A stretch of DNA of 8,221 bases from Acidobacteriota bacterium (GTDB lineage Bacteria; Acidobacteriota; Terriglobia; Terriglobales; Acidobacteriaceae). Numbering within the stretch: the first letter of the stretch is position 1; each line of letters begins with the position of its first letter. The translations under genes and the position numbers were made by a program. The notes beneath the pieces were generated by a model. That model saw only the letters and a program-made list of their open reading frames with translations. It did not search any database and was not told the origin of the DNA. Of the stretch, positions 1 to 6,333 are shown piece after piece. The stretch lies in assembly GCA_021805265.1 (NCBI GenBank), contig JAJZFR010000318.1, positions 1 through 8,221 of the forward strand, in the 5' to 3' direction.

Positions 1-265
1 GTCTAGCTTCGAGGATTATCCCTTTCCATGCAATTCCACTGTCGGGAACCTTGTTGCGTGGGGTTCGGCGCGGTCCAGCGGGAGACTGTGGCTCCGCCTG
101 CAGGCACAGCCGTCAATCATGAAGTTGAAACAAGGGCGGCGCGGTTGCGCCACCGGGGTCACCTTGTGGCCGGTTGTGGCCGATGGAATTGGTGGAAGCA
201 GAGGCCGGATGAGGCTGGCTGGGGGCTTGTGCGAGTCCAACAGGAATGGAAGTGTCAGGAGAGCG
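1..265. other. Left-edge region without a convincing gene
   Basis: No recognisable protein or RNA gene is visible here. The hydrolase reading frame stays open upstream to an ATG at 119. The residues encoded between 119 and 265 are basic, glycine-rich and unlike any domain, and the better ribosome-binding site sits before the ATG at 266. A short GC hairpin (GGCGC, loop GGTT, GCGCC, about 138-151) is present but has no T-run, so it is not a clear terminator. The promoter of the hydrolase gene is presumably in this stretch, but I could not pick a convincing -35/-10 pair. The gene to the left of the window cannot be identified. Confidence 0.5.
257..261 (+). promoter_or_regulatory. Ribosome-binding site of the alpha/beta-hydrolase gene
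   Basis: AGGAG lies 4 nt before the ATG at 266. This is the reason for choosing 266 over the upstream in-frame ATG at 119, which has no comparable site. The domain similarity also begins shortly after 266. Confidence 0.6.
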
Positions 266-1411
266 ATGTCCGACAGTTCGAACCAGCGACGCAATGAGCC
301 GGGCGCGAATCCTGGTGGCCCGGTTTCGGGCCTGCGCGGGGCGGTGAGCCTGCGCGGGGCGCGGCGTTGGCTGGAGTTTGAGGGTTGCCGACTGGCCTGG
401 ACGGAGCGAGTGAGGGCGAGCGTGGAGCCGTCGCCCGAGCAGACGGTGGTGTGCCTGCATGATCTGAATGCGGGGAGCCGTGAGTTTGCACCGCTGATCG
501 AGCACAGTCAGGCGGGGTATCGTCTGGTCATGCTGGACTGGCCGGGACACGGATATTCCGAGGACTGGCCGGGCGGGGATCGAGGCGTGGCGGACGGGCA
601 GGCGGAGGCGCTTTCAATGGCGACGCTTGTTCGGATGGTGGACGCGGTCATGGATGCAGTTGATGCAGTCGAGGCAGTCGAGGCGGTTGATTCGGTTGAT
701 CTGGTTGATCTAGTTGCATCGGAATCGACAGGGCGGCGAGCGACTTCGCGTCGAGTGACGGTGGCCGGTTCCGGGTTTGGAGCGGGTGTTGCAGTGGCTT
801 ATGCGGCGGCGCATCCGGAGCGGGTCCTGGGACTGGTGCTGAACCAGCCGGCGGGATTGCTGCCGGCGGCGCGGCCCGTGGGCGGCGTGAATGGCCTGTT
901 TCGCCGGCTGAAGCTCGGGCGCGGCCGGGGGCTTACACCGGCGGTGCGACAGGCGCTGCGCTGCGCGGTGGCGGCGAGGGAGTGCGGCGGCATAGCGCAG
1001 ACGCTGTATCGCGCGCTGTGCGATTCGCAGGAGGTGCTGCGCTGGGCGGCGGGGACGGTCGAGTGCCCGATGCTGATTGCGCTTTCACGCGAGAGCAAGC
1101 GCTACCCGATGGAGCAATCGCTGAGCCTGCTCGAGCAGATGTTGGCGGGCGCGCCGCAGCATCGGCTGACGGTGTTTACTGGCGGGAGCAATCCAATCTG
1201 GGACGAGCCGAAGCGATTTGCCATCGCGCTGGCGAGCCATGTGCAGTCGCAACTGCCGCTCGAGATTCACCACCACGGTTGGATACTGGCGGGGGTGGAT
1301 TGGCCGGCGCGGGGGGTAAACCTGTGGAGGTGCGTCCACACGGAGTGCGGTGCGGAGCGGATTCTGCCGACGGGAGCGGACGCCAATTCGGTGGCTGAAT
1401 CGACGGCCTGA
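266..1411 (+). CDS. Alpha/beta-hydrolase-fold protein, probably catalytically inactive
   Basis: The 381-residue product follows the layout of alpha/beta hydrolases. An N-terminal strand region (residues 36-48) leads to the segment HDLNAGSREF (65-74), in the position of the usual HG oxyanion loop. DWPGHGYSED (91-100) corresponds to the family's D-x-P-G-x-G-x-S strand/loop. The nucleophile elbow region runs 164-187 and ends in the typical AAHPERV. A cap-like helical part covers about 205-260, and the last strand and helix about 267-326 (DEPKRF, 313-318). The catalytic residues do not match. The elbow reads G168-S-G-F-G172, placing Gly170 at the serine position. The late histidine is replaced by Asn309, and no clear acid follows strand 6 (Ser274-Glu276 region). 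A [DE]-x-V repeat occupies 130-150. A tail from about 330 contains HHHGW and a C-x4-C pair (356, 361). It is convergent with pgeF. The fold call is fairly secure; lack of activity is inferred, and Ser169 could conceivably act instead. Confidence 0.75.
   Translation: MSDSSNQRRNEPGANPGGPVSGLRGAVSLRGARRWLEFEGCRLAWTERVRASVEPSPEQTVVCLHDLNAGSREFAPLIEHSQAGYRLVMLDWPGHGYSEDWPGGDRGVADGQAEALSMATLVRMVDAVMDAVDAVEAVEAVDSVDLVDLVASESTGRRATSRRVTVAGSGFGAGVAVAYAAAHPERVLGLVLNQPAGLLPAARPVGGVNGLFRRLKLGRGRGLTPAVRQALRCAVAARECGGIAQTLYRALCDSQEVLRWAAGTVECPMLIALSRESKRYPMEQSLSLLEQMLAGAPQHRLTVFTGGSNPIWDEPKRFAIALASHVQSQLPLEIHHHGWILAGVDWPARGVNLWRCVHTECGAERILPTGADANSVAESTA
653..715 (+). repeat. Seven 9-nt imperfect tandem repeats encoding [DE]-x-V
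   Basis: Seven consecutive 9-nt units fit the consensus GAKBYRGTY (K=G/T, B=C/G/T, Y=C/T, R=A/G). They encode DAV, DAV, EAV, EAV, DSV, DLV and DLV, which are residues 130-150 of the hydrolase-like protein. Adjacent units differ by one to three bases, and the changes drift along the array, which suggests stepwise slippage and divergence. A further GACGCGGTC at 641-649 is separated from the array by one ATG codon. The array is in frame and sits before the elbow strand, where family members have a connecting helix. Confidence 0.85.
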
Positions 1412-1412
1412 G

Positions 1413-1454
1413 GGTCGATTTTCAGAGGTCTATTTTCAGGGGTCGGTTTTCATG
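1413..1454. repeat. Three 14-nt tandem repeats between convergent genes
   Basis: Three units at 1413-1426, 1427-1440 and 1441-1454 match the consensus GGTCKRTTTTCAKR. They start two bases after the hydrolase stop codon and run into the last codons of pgeF, supplying its stop (TCA on the plus strand at 1450-1452, read as TGA). On the minus strand each unit carries a TGA, at 1452-1450, 1438-1436 and 1424-1422, so the three stops fall in three different frames. I see no stable hairpin, so this is not a classical intrinsic terminator, although on the plus strand each unit has a short T-run. Confidence 0.8.
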
Positions 1455-2310
1455 AGGATGGATTTGGGCGGATGCCGATGACGGACATCATGCGTCCGGT
1501 GTGGCCTTTCTGCGCGCGATGAGAGAAGAATCTGTGAGGCTGGCAGGCGGTGCATCCCCCGAGGGCGGCGATATTGGCAGGATTGAGGCCGGAGTCGAGC
1601 AACTGGCGGCGGTTGGCCTCGATGAGGTCGAGTTGCAGGGCCGGAGACTGGTCTGAATTCTGGGTCGCTGCGGGGCAGAAGAGGTCGGCGGCGTAGGAAA
1701 AGTTGTGCTCGAACTGGCTGCGTAGTTCGAGACCGACGGTGTAGCAGCAGGGTCCGATGGCTGGGCCGATGGCGGCGATGAGTGTATCGGGAACGCAGCC
1801 GAATTGAGCGGCCATGCGGGCGACGCCAAGCTGGACGACGCGCTGGACGGTGCCGCGCCACCCGGCGTGGAAGGCAGCGACAACGCGGTTGACTGGATCG
1901 GCGACGAGGACCGGGACGCAGTCGGCGGTCTGTACAGCAAGCAGAAGACCCGTTGCGTCGGTGAGGATGCCGTCCGCCTGGGGCAGCTCCGTCCAGGGGA
2001 AATCCCCTGGACGGAGCACGACGGAGTGGGCGGAGTGGACCTGGCGAATGGAGACGAGCGGCGTGTTGCGGCTGTCGGAGACGGCGTGGGCGAGCCGGAG
2101 GCGATTTTCGAGGACGTTTTCGGGAGGGTCGTCGGGGGTGAAGCCGAGATTGAGTTCAGAGGCGGAGCGGTCACCCGAATAGGCGGAAGTGACGCCGCCG
2201 AGGCGGGTGCTGAAGCCGTGCCAGAGCCAGGGGTGTTGGCTGATCCAGTGGGGATGCTGGAGGCATGTGGAATTGGTACGAAATTCGGTGTGGTGCGCGG
2301 CAGCTTCCAT
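1450..2310 (-). CDS. pgeF: PgeF/YfiH-family protein (multicopper polyphenol oxidase/laccase-domain fold)
   Basis: The 286-residue protein carries the full signature of the YfiH/YlmD/PgeF family. Members have been described as polyphenol oxidase-like, as purine nucleoside phosphorylase/adenosine deaminase enzymes, and as peptidoglycan editing factors acting on misincorporated L-serine precursors. The metal ligands are visible: His92 in RQVHSAH, Cys131 in QTADCVPVL and His148 in FHAGWRGT. Other family blocks are WHGFSTRLGG (30-39), QADGILTD (111-118), IGPAIGPCCY (181-190), LDLIEANRRQL (228-238), and the C-terminal CTACQPHRFFSHRA (253-266) with GHTGRMMSVIGI (269-280). The length is near normal for the family, with a somewhat long loop between His92 and Cys131. 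The ATG at 2310 is the first start in a frame open far upstream, and no Shine-Dalgarno sequence precedes it. It is convergent with the hydrolase gene and divergent from the 2701 gene. The family call is strong; the physiological substrate cannot be read from sequence. Confidence 0.93.
   Translation of the reverse strand: MEAAAHHTEFRTNSTCLQHPHWISQHPWLWHGFSTRLGGVTSAYSGDRSASELNLGFTPDDPPENVLENRLRLAHAVSDSRNTPLVSIRQVHSAHSVVLRPGDFPWTELPQADGILTDATGLLLAVQTADCVPVLVADPVNRVVAAFHAGWRGTVQRVVQLGVARMAAQFGCVPDTLIAAIGPAIGPCCYTVGLELRSQFEHNFSYAADLFCPAATQNSDQSPALQLDLIEANRRQLLDSGLNPANIAALGGCTACQPHRFFSHRAQKGHTGRMMSVIGIRPNPSS
1986..2017. repeat. Perfect 15-bp inverted repeat inside pgeF
   Basis: The left arm GCTCCGTCCAGGGGA (1986-2000) and the right arm TCCCCTGGACGGAGC (2003-2017) are exact reverse complements, separated only by AA. 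The element lies in codons for about residues 98-109 of PgeF (VLRPGDFPWTEL), in the loop between the conserved QVH and ADGILTD blocks. As RNA on either strand it would form a strong GC-rich stem; as DNA it is a near-perfect palindrome. A 12-nt piece of the right arm, CCTGGACGGAGC, also occurs at 396-407 in the hydrolase gene. Confidence 0.85.
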
Positions 2311-2319
2311 ACAGGAACG

Positions 2320-2325
2320 ATTGTA
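2320..2325 (-). promoter_or_regulatory. Candidate start-proximal -10 box for pgeF
   Basis: Read on the minus strand this is TACAAT, 5 of 6 matches to TATAAT, ending 9 nt before the pgeF ATG. Transcription from it would begin about 3 nt before the start codon, giving an almost leaderless mRNA, which fits the absent Shine-Dalgarno sequence. No good -35 element is seen at 16-18 nt. Confidence 0.25.
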
Positions 2326-2359
2326 CCGACGTCGAGATGTGGAGGGGCAGAAAGAGCAA

Positions 2360-2383
2360 TGGGTTCGCCTTCCGGCGAACCCA
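2360..2383. repeat. Perfect 10-bp hairpin upstream of pgeF
   Basis: TGGGTTCGCC (2360-2369) and GGCGAACCCA (2374-2383) are exact reverse complements around a 4-nt loop. On the minus strand, the direction of pgeF, the loop reads GGAA, which fits the stable GNRA tetraloop class, and the stem is followed by ATTGCTCTTTCTG, a mildly T-rich tract. The element starts 50 nt upstream of the pgeF ATG. It could be a leader structure, a weak attenuator or a dispersed palindromic repeat unit; the sequence alone does not decide. Confidence 0.7.
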
Positions 2384-2498
2384 CTCGAGAGGCGATTGGG
2401 ATGGGATAACTGAGGATCAGGGGATGGGAGTCCAGAATCGGACCAAACTGCGTAGCTAACAACTTGGGAAGGGAGAACTTCTGAGGTCGCCTCTGCTT

Positions 2499-2526
2499 AT
2501 TACAGGTTAAGATGCGGGTATGTCAG
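2499..2526 (-). promoter_or_regulatory. Candidate distal promoter for pgeF
   Basis: On the minus strand, CTGACA (2526-2521) and TGTAAT (2504-2499) are 5 of 6 matches each to the sigma-70 -35 and -10 elements, with a 16-nt spacer. The resulting leader would be about 180 nt and would include the 2360-2383 hairpin. The box quality is good for a GC-rich genome, but such pairs also arise by chance. Confidence 0.35.
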
Positions 2527-2700
2527 GAAAGTTGTTTGGCGGCTGAAATTTTTTAAGCAGAGCGAAAAGAGTGTCTTCGCAGAATCGTGCGGCGCGTTAT
2601 TCTTGGGCATGGCAGATATCCGTTGTCGGAAGAGGCGATGCGAGGGTTCCCGATGTGGGATAGCGTGGGAGAGCTTTGTGCGCGGCGCGGGGCGTGAGCA

Positions 2701-3366
2701 GTGAAGAAGACGACGTATTTCCTGTATGGGCTGCTGGTGGTGTCAGCGGCGGTGGGATATTACGTGTGGGAGCACTGGGATACGTGGCAGCAGGGCAGCT
2801 ACACGATCGTGAACTCGACGGCGACGGTACCGAGCGCGACGCGTTCGATGGTGAGCTGGCACAAGGTGGATAAATCAAGCATCGGCTTTCAGGTGGAGAT
2901 GCCGGCCGAGGCGACGCAGACGACCGTGGAAGCCGATACGGAACTGAATACGAAAGAGTCAGTACAGATGCTGACGGCGAAGCCTGACGGGAATACGACG
3001 TTTGCCGTGGCGTGGGACGATACGCCGCCGGTGGCGCGGGTGAACGACCTGATCCCTGACAAGACGATGGACGCGGCGCGGGACCAGGCGATGTCCGCGA
3101 CGGAGACGTCGAAAGTCAGCGAGGTACGGAGCGCGGCGCAGGGATTTCCCAGCCGGGAATTTACCGCGAAGAACGCGAATGGGGGGTACGAGGATGTGCG
3201 CTTCATCTACGCAGCGCCGCGGCTTTACATGCTGATTGCGACCTATCCCTCGACGGATGCAAGCCACGAGAAGGACATCACCCATTTTTTCAATTCGTTT
3301 CAGATCATGATTGGCAAGCACCCGCCGCAGACGGTTCCGCAGGCGGTGGCGACGGCAAACCGGTAG
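2701..3366 (+). CDS. Membrane-anchored extracytoplasmic protein of unknown function
   Basis: The 221-residue protein is not a family I can name. The GTG at 2701 is the only sensible start, since an in-frame TGA lies two codons before it. It yields a short basic N-terminus (KK) followed by one hydrophobic segment at about residues 5-23 that ends in YYVWEHW. This suggests an N-in signal anchor with the rest in the periplasm, and no lipobox cysteine is present. After a Ser/Thr-rich linker (about 32-50), a single soluble domain runs from about 52 to 205. It begins WHKVD...GFQVEMP, holds the central block AAQGFPSREF, and ends LYMLIATYPS...FFNSFQI. The pattern resembles small alpha/beta DcrB/PsbP-like domains, but that is inference. 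The last 15 residues are proline-rich and probably disordered. It is convergent with the SDR gene, with a 28-nt gap lacking a clear terminator, and it has only a weak ribosome-binding site. Confidence 0.7.
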   Translation: MKKTTYFLYGLLVVSAAVGYYVWEHWDTWQQGSYTIVNSTATVPSATRSMVSWHKVDKSSIGFQVEMPAEATQTTVEADTELNTKESVQMLTAKPDGNTTFAVAWDDTPPVARVNDLIPDKTMDAARDQAMSATETSKVSEVRSAAQGFPSREFTAKNANGGYEDVRFIYAAPRLYMLIATYPSTDASHEKDITHFFNSFQIMIGKHPPQTVPQAVATANR

Positions 3367-3394
3367 CGGCCTGGCCGGGGCGATTGCCGTGGGA

Positions 3395-4204
3395 TTATGG
3401 GTGAGTCGGCGGAGTGGCTGCCGGGCGAGCTGCCCTGGCAACGCCCCACGTGATGAGGCTGGCTGGCAGAAAACGTACCAGAAAGGCAGTTGCGCGTCCG
3501 GCAAAGTATGGGATGAGAGTGCGATTTCCGCGCGCGAGAGCATGAATGGCGCGCTGGGCGACGACTTCAGCAGACTGGACGCCGCGAGCTTTGAACTGAG
3601 CGGCACCGGCGATGTCAAAGAATTCGCTTTCGGTGGGGCCGGGGCAGAGCGCGCTGACCTTGACGCCGTAAGGGGCGACCTCCTCGGCGAGGCCGAGAGC
3701 GAAGAAGCGATCAAAGCCCTTGGTGGCCGCGTACGTGGAGAGAAACGGGACGGGCAGGAAGCTGGCGGTCGAGGCGACGATGAGCACCCATCCGCGACGG
3801 CGGGTGACCATGGCGGGGACAAAAAGCCGGGAGAGATGGACGACGGCTTCGCAGTTGACGCGGACCTGGCGCAACTCCTGAGCAAGCGGGCTTCGGACGA
3901 ACTCACCGAACTGGCCGAGGCCGGCGTTGTTGACGAGTATCTCGACCGCGAGGCCAGCGCCTTCGGTGGCGTCGTAGATGGCTTGAGGCGCGGCGGGGTC
4001 GTTGAGGTCGGCCTCGAGGATGCGGACCTCGGTTCCCTGCAGGCGGAGTTCCTGAGCGAGCGCTTCAAGTCGGTCGCGACGGCGCGCGGTGAGGATGAGC
4101 TTTGCGCCGTGGCGGGCAAGCTCGCGAGCGAGCGCTACGCCGATGCCCGCACTGGCGCCAGTGACCAGCGCCCAGCGACCGCGAAAATCATTTTCCCTTG
4201 CCAT
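3395..4204 (-). CDS. Short-chain dehydrogenase/reductase (classical SDR)
   Basis: The 269-residue protein is an NAD(P)-dependent oxidoreductase with all classical SDR landmarks. The cofactor motif TGASAGIG spans 15-22, and the basic stretch ARRRDR at 40-45 favours NADP(H). NNAG is at 92-95, and the active-site tetrad is Asn117, Ser145, Tyr158 and Lys162 (Y-A-A-T-K). CPGPTESEF (187-195) follows as the usual P-G-x-x-x-T loop. The C-terminal part (about 229-258) is unusually hydrophobic and basic, with IPYFAGRATAFLVRFLPASL, as in the SDRs grouped with DltE-like/COG0300 enzymes; it may touch the membrane. The substrate cannot be inferred. It lies 75 nt downstream of the M3 peptidase gene in the same direction, so co-transcription is possible, although TTGTTT and TCGAAT in the gap form a weak promoter-like pair. 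The start is the ATG at 4204, preceded by no strong Shine-Dalgarno sequence. Confidence 0.92.
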   Translation of the reverse strand: MARENDFRGRWALVTGASAGIGVALARELARHGAKLILTARRRDRLEALAQELRLQGTEVRILEADLNDPAAPQAIYDATEGAGLAVEILVNNAGLGQFGEFVRSPLAQELRQVRVNCEAVVHLSRLFVPAMVTRRRGWVLIVASTASFLPVPFLSTYAATKGFDRFFALGLAEEVAPYGVKVSALCPGPTESEFFDIAGAAQFKARGVQSAEVVAQRAIHALARGNRTLIPYFAGRATAFLVRFLPASLITWGVARAARPAATPPTHP

Positions 4205-4279
4205 GACATGCTCATTCGATCACAGCGCGGCGAAGAAAACAATTGCGCTGAAAAGCGATAGTTGAGCCGCTGAAGATTG

Positions 4280-6301
4280 TCAGGCAAACTCTTCGTCGAG
4301 CCAGCTTCGGAATGCCTGAAAGTCCTCGTCGCGACCGAGGAAATCCTGGACCATCTGGCGTCCCGGACGGGAGCCTCCCTGTTCGAGGACAGCCTTGCGA
4401 TAGCGCGTGGCGGCTTGGCAGCCGAGCAGGTTTGCGGGATCGAACTGGGCGAAGAAATCGAGCGCGATCACCTTGTCGTAGGCGTAGGTGTAGTAGTTGG
4501 AGGAGTAGCCGGTGAGGTGGCCGAAGCTGGCGTACATGCGGTTGCCATCGATCCACAGCCAGGGCTGAAGGGTCTGGTAAAGCTGGTGGGTGATTGCGTC
4601 GAGATCGAGGTTCGGGATGTCGGCTGGGTCTTCACGGTCGTGCAGGTCTAGCGAGAGGGTGGTGTAGTAAATTTGTGTGCGCATGCCGTCGGCGCGGCCA
4701 AAGGCTGCGGCGAGCTTCATCTTCCGGATGGTTTCGGCGGGCAGGACTTCGCCGGTCTGGTAGTGGCGGGCGAAGGACTGGAGGAGTGCAACGTCGCGGA
4801 AGAACTCCTCGAGCATCTGGGATGGGACTTCAATGAAATCGCCCTCGGTGGCGAATCCCGACAGGCCCGCCCACTCGGTGTGCCCGCCGAGGATGGCATG
4901 CATGAGATGGCCGAACTCGTGGAAATAGGTAACGACATCGGAGTATTGCATGAGTCCGTGATCCCCGTCTTCTCCGCCGGGAAAGTTGCAGATCAGGGCG
5001 GCCTCCGGGAGGCAGCGGTCGCGGACGCCGGTGACGACGGGTGAGGCGGAGAACCACTTGTCCTTGCCCTCGCGTGGGTGCATGTCGAGGTAGAAGCGGC
5101 CTTTGGCGACCGGGCCGTCGAAGACATCCCAGACCGAGACGTCAGGGTGCCAGCCGGAGGCGGTTGACCGCCGGAACTGGACGCCGAAGAGCTTTGCGGC
5201 GGTGTCGAGAACGCCCTGCTGAACCTGAGCGTAGGGGAAATAGGGGCGAACAGACTGGGAATCGAAGTCGTAGGCGGCGCGGCGGTACTGCTCGAACCAG
5301 TAGCCACGGCTGGCGGCGTTGAGCGGGACAGCTTCGCCGTCGCGCTGTTGGGCGAAGGCGCGGACCATTTCGAACTCGCGCTCGGCTCCGGCGCGGCTGG
5401 CCTCTTCGAGGCGGGCGATGAAGGCGCGAACGTTGGCCGCCGAGCCCATCATCTGGTCGGCGGTAGCCAGGTCGGCCCAGGTGCGGAAGCCGAGAATCGC
5501 TGCAATCTGTTGCCGTGTTGCGAGCAGGTCGAGGAGTATCTGCTGGTTCCGGGGATAGGCGCGGGTATTGTAGGCGAGAAACATGCGCTCGCGCAGCGCC
5601 TGGGAGCGGGCAAAGGTCATGACCGGCTGCATGTCGGGCTGATCCGTCGAGAGGACGAAATGGCCGTCGCAGTTGGGCATATGGCGGGCGAGATAGTCCT
5701 CGGGCAGGCCGTCGAGCTCGTCGGCGTTGCTTACGAGGACGGTCTTTGCGCCCTCCTGGATATTGCGGCTGAATTCGAGCGAAAGCCGCGTAGCCTGCTC
5801 GTGCAACTGGGTGAGTTGCTGGCGGGTGGCCTCGTCTTGATCGACGCCCGCGAGGCGATAGCCCAGCAGGGTGCGCTCGAGGTAGTGGCGGGTGGCCGGG
5901 CTGGCAGAGCCAAGGTCGGTGGGGTCAATGGCGGACAGGGCATCGTAGACGGCGCGGTTGAGGCTGAGGGCAGTGGCGGCCTGGGCGACGCGCTGGGCTT
6001 CCTGCTGGGCCTGGTCGCGGACTGCTGGGTCCGAGGCGACGGAGTTGAGGACACTGGACTGCGCGCCCGCGAGATTGAGCTGCTCGATGGCCTGGTCAAA
6101 GGGGCGGAGGGTGTTTTCGAGTGTGCGCGGTTCCGAGGTATGCTCCCTGACGGCAACCAGAGCAGCGAGGGCGGACTCGGCGGCGGCGAGCCGTTGGCCG
6201 ACCCAGTTGGAAAAACTCTCGGCGGTCAGTTCCCCGCCGCTCGCCAGCCAGCCGTGAATGCTGTCGGTGACTTCGCCTGTGGCCTCTGCCTGAAGACTCA
6301 T
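4280..6301 (-). CDS. M3 family zinc oligopeptidase (thimet oligopeptidase-like)
   Basis: The 673-residue enzyme is predicted to cleave short peptides in the cytoplasm; no signal peptide is present. The M3 hallmark is clear: H461-E-F-G-H465 supplies two zinc ligands and the general base, and Glu491 in DFIEVPSQMLEEF is the third ligand. By my count the spacing from His461 to Glu491 is one residue longer than in mammalian thimet oligopeptidase. Substrate-binding and transition-state residues are also present in HLTGYSSNYYTYAY (His595, Tyr599, Tyr603-Tyr606). GRFYLDMHPREGKDK and LPEAALICNFPGGE are standard strands before the active site. The C-terminal block GGSRPGRQMVQDFLGRDEDFQAF is also typical. 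The N-terminal 250 residues are helical and divergent, as usual. The ATG at 6301 has a strong ribosome-binding site, and a -10-like box lies 26 nt upstream. The SDR gene follows downstream. A name such as prlC or dcp would be over-specific. Confidence 0.93.
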   Translation of the reverse strand: MSLQAEATGEVTDSIHGWLASGGELTAESFSNWVGQRLAAAESALAALVAVREHTSEPRTLENTLRPFDQAIEQLNLAGAQSSVLNSVASDPAVRDQAQQEAQRVAQAATALSLNRAVYDALSAIDPTDLGSASPATRHYLERTLLGYRLAGVDQDEATRQQLTQLHEQATRLSLEFSRNIQEGAKTVLVSNADELDGLPEDYLARHMPNCDGHFVLSTDQPDMQPVMTFARSQALRERMFLAYNTRAYPRNQQILLDLLATRQQIAAILGFRTWADLATADQMMGSAANVRAFIARLEEASRAGAEREFEMVRAFAQQRDGEAVPLNAASRGYWFEQYRRAAYDFDSQSVRPYFPYAQVQQGVLDTAAKLFGVQFRRSTASGWHPDVSVWDVFDGPVAKGRFYLDMHPREGKDKWFSASPVVTGVRDRCLPEAALICNFPGGEDGDHGLMQYSDVVTYFHEFGHLMHAILGGHTEWAGLSGFATEGDFIEVPSQMLEEFFRDVALLQSFARHYQTGEVLPAETIRKMKLAAAFGRADGMRTQIYYTTLSLDLHDREDPADIPNLDLDAITHQLYQTLQPWLWIDGNRMYASFGHLTGYSSNYYTYAYDKVIALDFFAQFDPANLLGCQAATRYRKAVLEQGGSRPGRQMVQDFLGRDEDFQAFRSWLDEEFA

Positions 6302-6307
6302 GGTACC

Positions 6308-6312
6308 CCTCC
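6308..6312 (-). promoter_or_regulatory. Ribosome-binding site of the M3 peptidase gene
   Basis: The minus strand reads GGAGG, extended to GGAGGGG, 6 nt before the ATG at 6301. This is the best Shine-Dalgarno match in the window and fixes the start. Confidence 0.8.
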
Positions 6313-6327
6313 GAAAAAACTGCTGAA

Positions 6328-6333
6328 ACTATA
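6328..6333 (-). promoter_or_regulatory. Candidate -10 box for the M3 peptidase gene
   Basis: The minus strand reads TATAGT, 5 of 6 matches to TATAAT, ending 26 nt before the ATG. No good -35 element is visible at the usual distance. The same CTATAGT core precedes the partial gene at 8197, which supports it as a genuine promoter element of this genome. Confidence 0.4.

Larger units (their letters stand above)
2311..2700. other. 390-nt divergent intergenic region
   Basis: This stretch separates the starts of pgeF (leftward) and the 2701 gene (rightward). It holds a perfect 10-bp hairpin at 2360-2383 and two promoter-like candidates for pgeF, listed separately. A short AT-richer patch around 2545-2570 includes a T6 run. 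I found no convincing promoter for the rightward gene; TTCGCA (2576-2581) with TATTCT (2598-2603), 16 nt apart, is only a weak match. Reading frames crossing the region have no recognisable protein content. Confidence 0.55.

Noticed and set aside
119..265. N-terminal extension of the hydrolase-like protein starting at ATG 119
   Set aside because: The extra 49 residues have no domain similarity, and the AGGAG site before 266 is a better translation start.
3367..3377. Palindrome CGGCCTGGCCG between the convergent 2701 and SDR genes as a terminator
   Set aside because: The 5-bp arms with a 1-nt loop are too tight, and no T-run follows on either strand.
2959..4119. 386-codon minus-strand frame overlapping the SDR and the 2701 gene
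   Set aside because: It is a Ser/Pro/Arg-rich shadow frame of the SDR that runs antisense through another gene.
3311..4261. 316-codon plus-strand open frame across the SDR gene
   Set aside because: It overlaps the end of the 2701 gene and lies opposite a complete SDR with its full catalytic tetrad; the product shows no conserved motif.
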